Made by a program: the position numbers and the translations under genes. From NCBI RefSeq assembly GCF_047663525.1, contig NC_092607.1:6109001-6173000 (forward strand): a stretch of DNA of 64,000 bases, in the 5' to 3' direction. This document shows positions 34,470-48,700 of the stretch, one piece after another. Positions within the stretch are counted from its first letter, which is position 1. Every line of letters begins with the position of its first letter. Source of the DNA: Anas platyrhynchos (Eukaryota > Chordata > Aves > Anseriformes > Anatidae). The notes beneath the pieces are model-generated. The model was not told the DNA's origin. It was given only the letters and a program-made list of their open reading frames with translations, and ran no database searches.

Positions 34470-36405
34470 GTAAGTGGGATTTTTAAAAACTTCTTTTTTT
34501 TTTCTTTTTTTTTTTTTTCCAGGAATGTTGACTTAAACGGGCAGAAGGTGGAGAGGGTTGCAATGCAGAGTGAGACCAAGTTTTGAAATGCGTTTGTCGT
34601 GGAAATACAAATCTTGTTTTTCAGCTGGCCTGGTTTATGGAATAAATTACTCCAATTCTATGGAACCCCAGTATTATGGGACTTCAAGTCATGGTAGCAC
34701 ATGTTTATATTTATACAGCAGCTAAGAAAGGACAGAGAGAGTACTAGGGATGTTATCTTGGACTGGTAAAGTACCTTCAGAGCTGCCGTAGGCTGCACCA
34801 TTATTGCTGGAAAGGTGACTTGGCTGCTTGGAAGGCAAGCACAGGCTTTCATGGTGATGTGGCAGCTCTGGAAGTCAGTGAGAACAGGTTTGGCTTGAGT
34901 ATGAGTATTTAGTGAACATCCACCCCTGTCCACTGCTCTCCTTCTGGTTGTTTCTGAGCATGCCTTGCCCCTGGGACTCAGCAGGAGCTGCACGGCTGAT
35001 GTGCAAGCCAAAAAAAACCCCAAAGCCCAAGTTCTTCCACTGCCCCAATTCTCACTTGTGTCCCATAGAAGTCTGTTATTTAAATTATGTTCACAGCATT
35101 AATGCTTTGATGGCTCCTTTTTACAGCATTTTCCTCTCACTTGTTTGTTTTTAATTTAAACTAATGAGATGTTTCTGCATTCCTTCCTCTGCGTCAGAGA
35201 GCCGGAGAGATTCATTAGAACTCCTGCGAATTCTGGAAATGAGTTTGTAAAATCTTTACTTGGGACATTTCAGATGTGCACACGCCTGCTGGAGGAAGAG
35301 CCAGACCCCCCCCCCCTTTTTTTTTTTTCTTTAAACAATTTTTGTCAAAGTCTGTGATGAGGGACTGTCTCTTCATAAAATCTGTCTGATAGGATCTTTG
35401 ATCTCCGTTAGGAAGTGGAGCTAAACGAGGAGAGAATCAGCATCAGTAGCGTATTTCATCCCAACTTCACAGCTCTGATGCAGGAATGGTGATTCATCCC
35501 CCAGCCAGGCCAGTTCTTTCAGTGAGTCTGCCATTCATGTGAACTAGGTCTAGCACGCTACCGTTGCTCACATAATTATTAATAAACTGAATGTCTGCAT
35601 CTAGAATAAAATCAAATCACGTCTTATTTTCCAAGAATGGCTAGGCAGAACAAAGCTAACTTTGTTCTAGCTAAATAACAAGAATAATAAAAAATAATAG
35701 ATAATAAAAGCAGCCTAGCGCCAGCAGGGTGAATGTGCAGTGTGGACTCACACCAGCAGAGTGTGAAGAGCCAGGGGACACGTGAGGTGTCAGTACTGCC
35801 ACTGCTTCTTGGCTTGACCCCTTCATGAGCTGCAGACTCGGGTCTGTTTGGAGCTTGTTCAAGTGTTCCCTTGGAAGAAGAGCATGGGAAGAGGCATGAA
35901 GGCTAAGGGACTGGAGGAGGACAGAGATTCTTGTAAATCTCCCTTCCTTTGCTTATGGTAATCCCATTTCATCAGCCCTCTGTTTCCGATGTGATAGAGC
36001 CTTCCTCTTTTTATATGAAATTAGCACTTCATAACCTCTATACGGAAATGGGGCATCGTTTAAATACAGTCAGTGCAGAAGTTTTGACTGATTACTGGAT
36101 CAGAGCCAAGGAAACTTAATGATCAGATATGGATAGCTATGCAGCACTAAGCGCCAGGGAAACCATCCCTCTGGAGCTGTAAACCGGGCAAATATGATAA
36201 AAGACAGCAACCACAGAATTCCTTGGTGCCAATTTTCAAAGGCACTTTTCAAGAGGAGAAAAGTGCTTGCAGTGATCTTCATTGCTTGCATGATACGTCT
36301 CCCAGTAAATGCACTGAGAAACGTGGTACAAGTATCTAATGTTCAGCCAACTACCACTAGTGTGTGCTGTTGCAGGCCATTGCCATAGAAAGTAGAAGAA
36401 GGTTG

Positions 36406-36427
36406 TTTTTTTTTTTTTTTTTTTTTT
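36406..36427. repeat. T22 homopolymer
   Basis: Twenty-two consecutive T residues; no associated element recognised. Confidence 0.95.
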
Positions 36428-37619
36428 CATCTAGGTGTGAAAATAAGTAAATCTGGCACAAGCTGTAGTAGAGGAGAAGGAGCTGATGGTTTCTTTAAGG
36501 ACAGAAAGAAGTAGCATATAAAATAAACAGTCCCTTGTAAACACGGTACTGCAGCAGGTACTTGCTGCTTTGCTCCGTCAGGGTGCAACCCTTCGTATAC
36601 TTCCCACTGCAACATTATTTCTGATGAATTATTGAGGTAGGAAAGATATTTTACCCTCCCAACCAGCTCAGGCGAATCATTAAGTGCATCAAACCCTCTA
36701 CTATTTTATCGAACCTGAAAACATTTTGAAAAATGAGAGAGGCATGTCTGCTTTTAACACAGATTTTATCCTTTTTACATTTTTCCCAAAAGCCCTCTCT
36801 GGATTTGGGGAATTTTCTTCATTGTTCATGGGGCCTTATGTGTTTTGTTTTGTGTTTTTTTTTTTTTTTTCTTCTTTTTAAGACAATGTTGAATTATTGA
36901 AAAACACTAAATTATTTATTTTCTGATCAATAATACATTGGATGCTCTGCTACTTATTTTTATTATTGACAGAAGCAAGTTGGCCGCCTGAGATGAGAAT
37001 ACACTAAGATGAGGAAGATGCTGCTGTAATCAAGGCAATACGGAACCAGATATGCAGTGACCACAAGCTGGGCTACGGAAGTCCTTCCCCGCTAGTGAAT
37101 ATTCAGTCTCTTTGGAAAGAAGTGGTTCCTCCTCTGCGGAGGAAAGTCTCACAACACAGGGTATGTATGTCCTTACATCAGGCTATACATCAGAGCTGAA
37201 ACAGTCTCAGGGAGAGGCTATGATGGAGTGAAACACAAACTCCTGATGTGCATCATTCCAAGAGTGGTTTTGGGAGATGGAGGTGGAGTTGGTGATGTCC
37301 CTGCCAGCACACAGCAGCCAGCCTTGCAGGTGGCACAGCTCAAGGGGCATCCATTTCACTGAACAAAACAGGTTTGTGCAGGGTGTTGTGGTAGAATATG
37401 ACCTGTATGTCTATGCAGTACAATCAGGTTCATATTAAAGATGTTTTATACATAACTGAACAGAAAGCATTAAAAAAAAAAAAGAGATAAGGCAAATTAA
37501 TCAAATCCTCAGAAATATGTAAAACACATAGAGACCAACTAATTGAAGAGTTATGCATCCTAGGATGATAAAGGGATTACCAGATGGCGTCACTTATTTG
37601 TCTTGAGTTATTTCTGAGA

Positions 37620-38060
37620 AATTATAGGAGGAGGAAATGTATAGGAAAGGAAGAAATGTAAATACTGTCCTACTCATCAGAAAAAGTATGACACAGTCAG
37701 CTACAGTCATTGAATTTGTAAATCTGAAATAAAAAAGGAGAAAATATTTCTTTGACGGTGGGTTTATGCAGAAAAAAATAATAATCTTGAAGACAAATTC
37801 AATATCTTATTAAAATAGAGTTACAGTTACTAGCTGAAGGGAATGTGGTGGGCACAGTCTATTTGAATTTTAGAAAAGCATCTGATGCAATCTCTCATAA
37901 AATTTTAATCTTGAAATAAATTAAAACTGCCTTTGATATAAGCACAGCAACATGGATCCATAACTGGCTAAAGAATCATAAAAATAAGAATGAAAAGTGG
38001 CATTTACATTGCACTGCAGGAAGTAGTGGTTCTTAATGCAACCCCGATAGGAATAATTGG
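37620..38060 (+). mobile_element. degraded CR1/L3-type LINE reverse-transcriptase remnant
   Basis: At about 37848-37960 a plus-strand reading gives a sequence close to VVGTVYLNFRKASDAISHKI, which matches the catalytic-domain YLDFSKAFDTVPHKI segment of CR1-clade reverse transcriptases. It is followed near 37945-37980 by a TATWIHNWLKN-like stretch corresponding to the family's R-WI-NWL segment. Stops and frameshifts show it is dead. Limits are approximate. Confidence 0.82.
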
Positions 38061-38730
38061 CCTTATTTATTATCTCCCTAGCAATAGAGAATAGGAAGTG
38101 CACCAGCATGTTGCCAGACCAAACAGGAAGGCAAATAATGGACACCAACATTGCGAGGAGGTAACAGAGGGTTTTTCTGCCCATGGTGGACTGTTACAGT
38201 AGGCATACAAAGTGCTTTAAATTCATAGCTTTGCTACACAGAGGTAGCTTGGGCAGGCAGAGACTGGCGCTGCAAGCAGCTCTGGTGTTTTAAAACCAAC
38301 ATGAATGCAGGAAAATGAAATGCTTGTCTTTCACAAACGGTAATGTATGTGGTATTCATGATATTTATACATTTAGTGGTGTTCTCCCTTAAATGGATAT
38401 TGCCTGCAAGAAAGAACTAGTGGTGACCCATTAGGAGACCCTGGGGGATGTGTCCTGTGCGGTGGCTCAGAGCTGGGCTGGATTTTGACCATCCGCTTTT
38501 GGGGGAAAGCTAAACTCTTCTCCCCTTTTGCTGAGTTCAAACCAGATAGGACTGGGGTTGCCAGTGACTTCTCATATGAAGATGACATTTGGACCAAAGT
38601 GCACAAAGGTACTGGTGAGGTGTTTTATAATGCAGTACAGCAGTTCTGGGATTTGGGACTTGTTCTAAAGTTCCTTGCTCTAGTTAATCCATGTGCACAA
38701 CAGAGGGGATCCCTTTCTAGTTTGTCTGGA

Positions 38731-38768
38731 GGAAAAAAAAAGGAAAAAAAGGAAAAAAAAGAGAAAAA
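38731..38768. repeat. GGAAAAAAA purine repeat
   Basis: Three to four copies of a GG plus A7-A9 unit in tandem. Confidence 0.9.
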
Positions 38769-39899
38769 TCAGAAATTCTGGGGAGAGCAAAAATTGAGCT
38801 GGAGAGTCCAGATGCGACAGAAGTGAGAAGCAGCTCCACACAGTGGTAATTGACTCTGAAGACACTATTCATCTGAATTACTCGGTTTGCAAGGATTGCC
38901 ATCCTTTCCATCTTCACAGAGGAATTCAATATATTCAAGAGTAAAGCTGTGCAAAGAACTGATTTTTCTCTCTGTTGCACAACCTGAATAAGGAAATGTA
39001 AAAGAAAATCATTTCACATCAACTTGAAGCAATTCATAAAATCCATTTAGTGAAATTAGAGTAAAAAATATTTCTTGTGAAATGAAAGACTTTCATTATG
39101 CAGCTTTTAATTCTTTTAAAATAAAATCAATGTCCTGCTGTTATGTAGCTTGAAAAGCTTTGTTTAAAGACATCAAGAAAAAGCACCCTAGTTTAAATAT
39201 TTTTTCCTAGCAATTTCTTTTTCCAAAACAATTTCTCAGATTAAAATATATTAGGAGAATCTTATTTTTTCTTCAATTTCAGTCTTTGTCTTTCTGATGG
39301 AGTATGTTCCAAGGAAAGTCTTCCCCACCTCCAGCTGATTCTGGAGGCTCCCAGATGCTTCCTTCACTTTGTGCAGTGCAATGGCCATGGGTAGGTACTA
39401 CCTTCTCATTGCTATTTCTTAGGAAAAGCCCCAACAGCTCTAGTGTCAGAGAGGTGGCAGGGTCACTGGGGTGGCTGATGGTGGCCCTGGTGCTCTCCAC
39501 TTTTAATCACAGAGAAGACCTGCACTGGAGAAGTTTTGGAGTCCAGCTATACCTGTGGAAATCAGCTTCAGATCATCTGGGATCTCCACAGATGTCCTGT
39601 TCCTTCTCACCCATCCTCTTAAGCCTTCCTTGCCAAGGCTCCCATCACAGCGTGGACTAAAGCTGAGCTCATTAGCACAAAGAGGAAGCAAGTTCATTAG
39701 CTCACGTTTAGCTTGATGGAAACCACAGCTCTGGGTCTGTGAGCACATAGCTTGTGTGACACCACAGCCACATGCCTATGCTCCATCTTCCTGCCCTATA
39801 AAGCACCGATTGTCACATCTGGAGCTCCCCGCTCCGGCAGCCTTTACTGCATTCTTCATTTTGATGCCACGTTCCAGGCTTTAAATTGCTGAGTCCCCT

Positions 39900-40140
39900 A
39901 TTGCTCATTAGCAGGCGCAGAGAAATGGTTTTTATAGACCCATGTATTAAACAAATAAAAGACGTCAAGGAAACTTAAAAACAAATCCAGCTGCTCGCAA
40001 ATTTACTGCGTGAACATTAAACTCTCATTAAATGCACTTTCATAAAGGGTGGCTTTATTTTTCAACTCTGAATACCTGTGACAGCAGGAAGTAAGGTTAT
40101 CAAAACATGCCAGCTGAATGAAAACGTCGCCCGGCCTAGG
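39900..40140. promoter_or_regulatory. candidate forkhead/CDX-like site cluster
   Basis: The stretch contains GGTTTTTATAGACC (CDX/HOX-like), AACAAATAAAAG (forkhead-like), ACATTAAACTCTCATTAAATG and GGTGGCTTTATTTTTC, ending in a GTCGCCCGGCC patch. Motif density suggests, but does not show, an enhancer. Confidence 0.22.
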
Positions 40141-42009
40141 GTTTATAAGTCTCAGTGATGGTGCAAAGAAACCAGAGATTTCTGCCTCTTGTCCTCCTTA
40201 CAGCCAAGGCCGATGGTGCCCCAGGAAAGGGCTGTGGAGAAGGGGTGGCTGATGCTGGCTTGGGCAGTCCTAGCAGAGCTGCGGGTGCACACACAGCACC
40301 CACATAGGCGCTGTGCAGAGGCAGGGAGAGGAATCTGCTTGCTGTGGCATATTTACGCATCAGACACTGTATTGATATGGACATATGTGAGCAAATAGAA
40401 TTGGTTTATTCTCTATTTGAATTTTTATCTGCAAGAATAACCCATTTATTTCTGAATAATCCAGGCTATTGAATACTGAAAGCCCTCCTTTGACTGCAAA
40501 AGTCACTGCTCCACAAAATGCTGGCAGAAGATGCTCGGCGAGCCCTGGGATGCATTGGGCTTGTTCCTGCATGGCTCCTCTGACCCCTGACCAGTGCCAG
40601 GCAGACCTGCAGCCTGATTCGATGTGGCCTTGCTCGTTTTCTATTAATATTTTGCTAATGTGACTCCTTTATTCCATTTCTGGTTGCAGTAGTAAAAAGT
40701 GATTTGATACCAGAAGAAGGGATTTATATCTTTGGTACCCAATTTTCTGAATACTGCACAAAAATGTACATACAGTTCTTGGCAATGAGCTGGATTTTGT
40801 ATGCAAATTGGGTTGCTGTGTGTGTAATTGCCCTTTCAATGCATAATTGCCCATGGGCAGTTTTTGCAGAAGATCCTATCAACGGCATGTGCAGATAAGT
40901 CCTACATTTCTATTCACTTCAGGAAATGTGCCCAGGCAGGAATTTAAAACCAGACACCCAGGAGGGATGAGAACTTCTCAGCGATCTGGAAACAACGAAC
41001 ACGCGGGCTGTAACCAGCAGGCAGGATTTTGTGGACATGATGAGCCTGAGAAATGGAGAGGGTATTTCTGCTGCAGGTTCAGGACAACTCGTAGCAGAGG
41101 CAGGCACCTGGAGGGGATGGCAGCAGCTTCCCAGATCTCACCTGGCGATTGCAGCGCTTGGAAAGCACGGCTCAAATTAACCCTTCCCTCTTCTGCCTGA
41201 GTGCTGAGCCACAGATGAGGAAACCCCCCAGAATTATTTCTGGGTATTCATTCCTTGTGTGAATGCTGAGATAAGAAGGGGCTCAAGCCCTTTCCTTCAA
41301 ACCACAGTGGAGAAAACCTGCTGCAGTGCCTGCAAGAAATTTTCAGAAAACTTTTGTGAGTTTTTACTGAAACCACAAGCCTTTTTTTTTTTTTACCCTT
41401 CCACAATTTTTCTGTCTAACTTTTTAAAGGCACTTTTACTGAAGATTTACTGATAGAAACCTTCTACTGAGTGCATTTGATCGCTCCATATTTCAGAAAC
41501 AATGTAAGAATGGAAAAATCTCTCTCTTTAGGCTCCATTATCTCACACTCCTGTTGTCGGCACTGAGTTATAAAGAACCGGTGCTACGCTTAAAACGCTG
41601 AATGGCTTAACTGCTCAGAACATAAAATGAAAGCACTAAACTTACCAGTTTTGTGTAAAAAACATGCACTTTTCCCTTACAATAAACAAATAGATATATA
41701 ACAGCAAGCGAAATAAAGCAGGCAAATGCCTCGTCTTCTCTCCTTGGTGTGCAGGGCTGTAGTTGCCTGCTGTAAGAAAATACATCGCTGGCATTGACTT
41801 TAAGCTCCATGATGGGAGTGAGAGTTGTCTGTTCACAGCCTCAGTGGCAAATTGGGTCATTTCCAGGGGTAGTACTGTAAGAGATTTTGTCTCTGAAATT
41901 GGAGCCCCCTCTCCAAATGCACAGGTCCAGCATAGCTGTAGGGAGCACCCCAAGTTTGTGTTGCGGTCGTGATCATCCTGCCAGCGATGAAAATCTGCTG
42001 GGCAAGCTG

Positions 42010-42930
42010 TGTCTGCTTGTGATAAAATTGATAAGATAAATGATTTTTGTAGACAAAGGAAATGCAGGATATCTCATCTATCTGGACCGAAGAAATCATT
42101 TGATATAGTGCCACATGGGAAATTATCAGCTCAACTGAAAGCGTGGAGAATTTATACAGGACCTGTAAAGTGGGTACAGCACTGGCTAAAGGGAGGCCAC
42201 TGACAGCAAACACTGAAAGGGGAATTATCGCTCTGAAGTGAGGTTACCAGTAAACATCCCCCAGGACCAGGAGCGGGACTGAACATATTTCATTTCTGCA
42301 CTGACCTTGGAAGGGAACGTGGGAGTGTGCCAATGACATTTACAGCTCATGCAATGTTGGGAGCATCGTCAGTGCACACCGGGATGGGGCTATTAACTGA
42401 CGACTGACCTTGAAATCTGAAGTAATAGAAGTGGGATAAAATGCAATAGTATATAACGTATGGGCAAGTTCTTATGGAACAGCCGCGAAAAATTCAGCTA
42501 TTTGTTAGAAGTGGCCGAGTGTACTTGAATGTCACAGGTTAACCATTAATGGCCAATTATATGGTCTCAGGAATAAAATGGTCAGATATATCCAAGTGGG
42601 ATTTCCAGCTAGTGCTGGAAGTTCAGGGAAGCACTAATTCGTTTTCACAAAGGTTGGTCTCATCTCATCAGAGCTGTGTGTGCAGCTCTTCCCAAAAGTG
42701 CGAAAGCTACAAATTCAAACTGCAAATGGTCCAGTGAAGGGATCTGGGGCAGCCAGGGGAACACAAGCACTGTTCATCTGAGAGAGGAAGAAAGCACTTT
42801 GTTGATTTAGGTGAAGACTGGGTGTGCAAAGTACGGGAAGGACAAATGGTTTAAATAAGCCAGGAATTAATTTAGGCTTGAAATTAGAGGAAAATCTCTG
42901 TAGCAAGAAGTTGGGACACAGCCCTCAAAC
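42010..42930 (+). mobile_element. degraded CR1/L3-type LINE remnant
   Basis: Near 42040-42200 the plus strand reads close to HLSGPKKSFDIVPHGKLSAQ and then VKWVQHWLKGG, matching the YLDFSKAFDTVPHxxL and W--NWL segments of CR1/L3 reverse transcriptase. Further on, CCCCCAGGACCAGGAGCGGG and CTGCACTGACCTTGGAAGG near 42257-42315 match the PQGSVLGP and F-NDLEG segments. GAGCTGTGTGTGCAGCTCTT and GCAAATGGTCCAGTGAAGGG near 42670-42740 match downstream parts. Many stops; not functional. Confidence 0.8.
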
Positions 42931-45769
42931 AGCAGTGTCAGTGGGGTGTGAGCGGTGCCTGACAAAGTTCTCTTACTGGAGCTGCAAGTGGCCATCAGGA
43001 GCTGGGGGTCAGGCCGAGGAAGACACTGTACTAGTTGGCTTTAGCAGTTTACACCTGGATCTGAACAGATCAGTCATGCAGTGAACGGGGCCAAAATGAG
43101 ACCACGAGATTCACCTGCCTGCAGGCCACGTGGATTGAAAACCCAAAGGAGCAGCCTGGGCACCGCTGTCAGCTCAGCACTCTTCAAAGGATTCCGAGGA
43201 GACGTACAGAAAATGCGTGCATTTGCCAAAACCAGGCTCAGGCCATGAATGATTCATGAACAGAAAACAAGGCTACATTCATCGGATAATTTATATGTAA
43301 ACCACTCATTCCTCCAGCTACAGAAAAAAGCCCAGATCCCTGCAGGTCAGAGCTGTAAAGAGCCGCCAGCGGTGGGAAGGATGCCCTTGTATTTATGCCC
43401 TGTGAGGTTTTCCCATCAGGCTGTCAGCAGCCCCTCGCTCCGCAGCACCAGGGATGCTCGTGCCCTTTATCACTCACCACAGACCATCCTGGGTGCACAT
43501 CCATCTGACGTGCTGATTTCTGGGGTGCTGAGCTTGTTGCAGGTGCTTTGGTTTGAGCGGTAATGGTAGTGCTCACCGAAAGCCAAAATCCTCACATCCA
43601 ATGTCATCTGGGGGGCTGTGGGCATACTGCGATCTGTTGGGATGGAAAGAGGCTTTGGAGGCATCTGTCCACAAACCCGCTGTATATCAGAGATCAAGGA
43701 GAGAGGCACTCAAACACAATCCACGTGTAAAAGCAGACTGTTTTCTGTGCTGGAGGGTTCTGGGGTCTCTGCAGATAGGCAGTGCTAATTACTGTGCTCA
43801 TTTTAGTGTTGCTAATGTCCATTCCTCATTACGAGCATGGTCCAGGGTCACCAAAGTCTTATTAATTCCACAACTCTGCGATGGATAATGAACTGCAGAG
43901 AAAGCAGGAAGGAGACCTCAGCTCTGTGTTGGGAGTTTGCCATTGCCCTGCCTAGGACAACCCCAGCCTCGTGGAGCTACATGGTTCCTCCAACGTGAGT
44001 CATCCTGCTCAGCCTCCCCGAGCTCTGTTTGGTAGGATCCTGGCTCTTTCTGTTTGCTTTCTGTGCAGTGCAAGCATTTGCCCAGCGGCTGGTCAACAAA
44101 CAAACAAGAGCATTCTGTTTAAGAACACGTTTTTAATATCCTTCACTAGTATTGATCTGACAGTTAAGTCACTGAATGGTCTTGAATCTGCTGAAGAACA
44201 TAATAGACAGCAAAAAGATATTACGACCTCAAGCAAATGGCTCGAAACCTGTGAAATTTACCTGAATGTGGTCACCAAGCACCACTCACCTCATACCTAC
44301 AGGAGAAGCAGCTCCACCAATGAGCTTTTTTAAACCTCTTACAGCAAACTGGGCCAGATGGACAACGGCTCTGCCCCAGTAACGCTGCTGTTATTTATCT
44401 TCTATTGGGAGTAGGCAGAGTTAACAGACAGTTTATGTTTAACCAAACATCTTTTGGTTTCAACTTCTGAGAGCGTGATTGCTGAGTTCTGATGAATTTC
44501 CAAGTTTTTAAGAAATTAATTTCATTTAACATCATAAGCTTCCTAAGGCACTTGCTTTCAAAGGCCTGTCATATCTGCCTGTGTCTGCCACAGATTTCCA
44601 TTTTTTTCACATCCATATGTTAAGAAAGAAATGAAAAAAAAAAAAAAAAGCAAAAATGCGTGGTTTGATTCTAAGTTGCAGGGTTTTGATAACCAAATCC
44701 CTTTGTAAGCTGGTAGAGGCAATGGCCACCTTCTAATTCATGGCATTGTTCCCTTTCTGCAATCTCCACGGCCCCGTGCCTTGCTGCCAGAATATGCAAA
44801 GAAGTTTCTTGATTGTCATCTCTACCTTGCAAAGCTGTTCTTGACTTTGAAACTGCTGCAGTTCTTGCAAGGCTTGTTTTCAACCTGAATAATTCTCAGT
44901 ATTTTCCCCACAGTTCTGCATAGCCTTCTGGTCCTCACTTCAGTGTTGGCTAAGCTGTCACTTACAGGAGTGATGCTGTCATTACAATATTTGATTGTTT
45001 TTTAGTATAGCTATCGTTGAAAGCATTTCATAAGGAAACTAGTTGGTTATTTCTTGGTGAAGCTGGTGGCAATGCCAAGTAGTGGGTGTGGAAGAACGCG
45101 CCTTCAGCTTCAGCATTGCTGTAGCATCAGGCCCACGAGCTGCCCCTGCCTGCATCTGGCCCTGAAGATGGCACCTGGCAGAATTCACACACCTTCACTT
45201 GTCCTGCATTACTCCTTCAGGCACCCCAAATGCACTTGCAATGGACACCGTTACCACTGAATGCTTTTTGCAATCCAGCAGTTAAATGAGGATGCCCCCC
45301 TGAGCCCCCAGAGGTTGCTCTGTATCAGTTACTGATTTTTGGCTTACTATCAGTGCTGTTTTGATTTGTGCTTATGGTAAATACGTGGCCTTATGAGCTG
45401 AAACACAATACTTCTCCCCTAGGGCTTACCATAACCAACTCTTCCGTTTTGCTGAGTGTACCAGATATTTTTTCTTTCCTATTTGGAGCATGGAGCCTTT
45501 TTGCTGTTCCCTTGCAAAGCTTTGCCAGTCCCTCATTTTGTAGAACAGTCTTTTTTTTTTTGTCATTGCTGAACATTCACCAGTTCAGCAATGCTGACGG
45601 ACTTCAACTTTGAGAAAACTGCTGTTGAGTTTTCTGTGTAATATTTCACTGCTATTTTTATTAACGCTGAAAGTTTGACTTATTTTCCAAGGTCAGTACC
45701 TTCATGGACCTTCTACCACATAGCTTCAAAAAGCTTCTACCTGCTTTTAAAAACTGGTTTGTGTGCTGC

Positions 45770-45787
45770 TTTTTTTTTTTTTTTTTT
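45770..45787. repeat. T18 homopolymer
   Basis: Eighteen consecutive T residues. Confidence 0.9.
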
Positions 45788-48700
45788 AACTGTTGGAATC
45801 TTTCATTGTTAAGGCCTACGAGGGGGTCCAGCTGCTATAACCTGAGAGTTACAACCCTAGCGCGTGGATGAAGAGTTTTTCTGTCACTTCTTTGAGAAGC
45901 CACTTTGCCTTCATGATCCATCTCCTTCCTCTGGTCTTTACTCAAATTGCATTTTCCAGCATTGTTTGTTCTTTGTTTTGCGGAGAGCTTCTCCTGCTGC
46001 TTCTGTGAGTATATTTTGGAGAAGCTGATGTTCCTTTTTCAGCTGTCCCCTGCATGCTCTAGATGTCCTCACCCACCCTGCCTCTAGGGTTATTGCCTGT
46101 AAGCTGGCAGTGGCAGTTCAGTCCCTGCCGGTGGTCATTCTGGAGCTGCGGTTGTGATAGCAGGTAAACACCACCAGTCTTTCACTATTTTGATTTTCAT
46201 AACCCAGACTGCTATTTGATTGCTTTTCCCTCGCACTGGTTGATTTTTCCTGGCTGAAATATCTCATTGTTTAGAGGAAGTCATGCCTGGATTTTCATTA
46301 GAGTCTGGAGACAACAGAAGAGCTGACCCTCACTCATCCCCACAGCTTTCCGTAGGTGTGTGATATTAGATGAATTCCAACCACCTCACTGCCTCCCAGA
46401 TTATAAGCAATTTTTTCTGACATGCAAATTATTAGTTGTGTAGACGTTGTACTAAAATCAGAATCATCCATATAACGTAAAGATTTCAAACTCCGTGCAA
46501 ACTTCTGCAGAAGCGTTCCTGCTCTCAGCAGTGCTTTGTAGTTGCAGTAAGGGCAACTCCTGAGAAGCACAGCAGCAGAGATTGTATTGTTTTATGGATC
46601 ACAGGGCTGGCTCGTCACAGATCTCATACGTTTATCCAGTACAACGGCCTTGGTATTTGCCTGCATACCGGGATCACAGGCATTCTGCCTCTCCCTGGAT
46701 ATGTCTCCTCCGAGGCTGTAAAATTGTTTGAAATCAAATACAACATTTTAATGATCTTATGAATTCTTGGGTAGAGTTACTGCCTAAAATAACCCATCAC
46801 ATCCAGTCAGAAGCAAGTGTCCTGATTCAAGTCTCATTGCCTCCAATGAGAGACATGTAAGGAAACCCGCTGTCGTGTGAAGAAATTCTTGGAAGCAATG
46901 TGCTGAAATAGTTGCAATGAAGGGTGAAAGCGAAACGGTAGGTCAGGGTTGGCACTAAAATTTGCTGGTTGAACACTCCATTAATGACAGTGGTTTAAGA
47001 CCTGGCTTCCATACCAGGATGGATTTCCTGCATCCTCTGGATCCCAGTAACTACCTGCTTGGAAGAACAAATCCCTGCCAGCTCCAGCCTTAGAGCTCTG
47101 CACTGTGAGTGGACAAACAGCTCAACCTTGAAGTTGAGTGCTTTACATTCAGTTTGCAGTTTGGGTGGCAGAGGAAGAGGAAAGGCTCTACCTTCCTGCC
47201 TCTGCGGCACCTATTCTGCAGAGAATTTTCATTCCCAGTGTTTTGGAAGTGGCTCCTTCCCCCATCCCCAGCTGCACGTGACAGGCTGACATGCCAGCTG
47301 AAGCCCTGAGTGCAGCATCTGCTCTCCTCCCCCCTGCATCACATGCGCGGACCCTATTTATAGCAGGAGAGGATTTTTGCTCTTATGCATCATTCTATCC
47401 AGCAGAAAGCAAAACAGAAGGAGAAGCTGGTGCAAGAAAATGCTTCCTTGAGCCTGATTTTGAACAGAGAAAGGAGGAACAACCTCCTGCCCCTCGCAGT
47501 GCTCTCAGAGCACACAGCGGCACGTTGGCCGCTGTGCAATGCCTGAGGACCTCTTGGAGGCTACCATACCATGGGGATGAGCAAATTTGAATTGAGCCAA
47601 GTGTATTTAGTTTTTAGAAGACTGGCATAAGTCATCTTTATTGAATATAATTTAGTTTTAACATATTGCTCTGTGCTTGAGTTATTATCTTCACTGTGCT
47701 TGGAGAAATAAATTACATTGAAGCCTTTATTTTTGACCTGTGACATCAATACACGCCATGGACAGATTCCAAAATCTTATCAGCTTTGGCATGGCTATTA
47801 AATTACAGTAGTGAACAAACCTCTTTAGAAATGAAAAATGCTTTTGGAGCTTTGACCTTTTACATTTCAATTCGTAAAGAGCCCAGTGCAAATGGGAAAT
47901 GCTGATCAAAATCCAGTTACTTTAATCTTGCAGGATGTCCTTTCTGCAGAAGAAAGAACAAAATGTATCTTCGTGCTTCTTAGCCCTTCAGATCTCGACA
48001 CCAAAGTTTGCCTGGAACTATGATATTTGGTGCTAGAAAGCAGCGCTTATCAGCACAGAACACAGCAAATTAGCCAGAGACAGATAGATTCCAAAAAGAA
48101 ACCTACTCCAAAATGAAGATAGGAATTAAAATTGGACAAAGGCACACAGCTATTCTTCTGGCAGGCAGTCTGCCGTAGTTGCTGTGCAGAGAAGATGCAC
48201 GAGGAATGTGCAGTATTTTAACCTCCGCTCCAGCTCTGCCTTCAGCGTGCACCGAGGCTCCTTCTGTTTGGAAGATGGGGAATTGAACCGAAACTGGCAT
48301 TTTGTGTGTTCTAAAGCCAGTTAGCAGTTCGCCAAGATTTGGGTTGTTTTCTCACTTCTCCCACTGTGGCTTCTGTCTTCGCAAACCATTTTCCCTCTTC
48401 CAAAAATTCTGCATTATTCCTTGTGCAACACATGGCAATGTGAAGCCTGCAGTGTCAGATGGGGAAATAGATTGGGATCAAAGGACAAGATTTAGAAACT
48501 GTGTTGCAGAGCAATGTGTAGCAGCTCGGCTGAAATAAATGTCTCTGTAGCAAAATTGACCAGTTTACAGAAAATATTATCTAACGTTCCCCATGTTTTT
48601 TGACTTTTCATCTATTTTCAAACAAGTGGAGTAAATGCCTTAGTGTTTCCAAACCTTTCAAGGAAACCTAAGATAGCAGGTGCTTTCCAGAGGGGTGTTG

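Larger units (their letters stand above)
32660..37610. other. gene-poor intergenic block
   Basis: No gene is recognised apart from the exon-like segment at 34329-34469. Homopolymers include T runs at 34494-34518 (one C inside), 36406-36427 and 36855-36870, a C/T tract near 35308-35330 and an A/T-rich simple stretch near 35676-35710. Confidence 0.5.
38061..41990. other. gene-poor intergenic block
   Basis: No gene is recognised. An A-rich GGAAAAAAA repeat lies at 38731-38768. A 113-codon plus-strand frame at 38485-38826 partly depends on that repeat and has no recognised domain. A candidate regulatory stretch at 39900-40140 is listed separately. Confidence 0.5.

Noticed and set aside
38485-38826. 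113-codon plus-strand frame with a plausible-looking first half
   Set aside because: It ends in an A-rich repeat giving a lysine/glutamate run, and no homologue is recognised.
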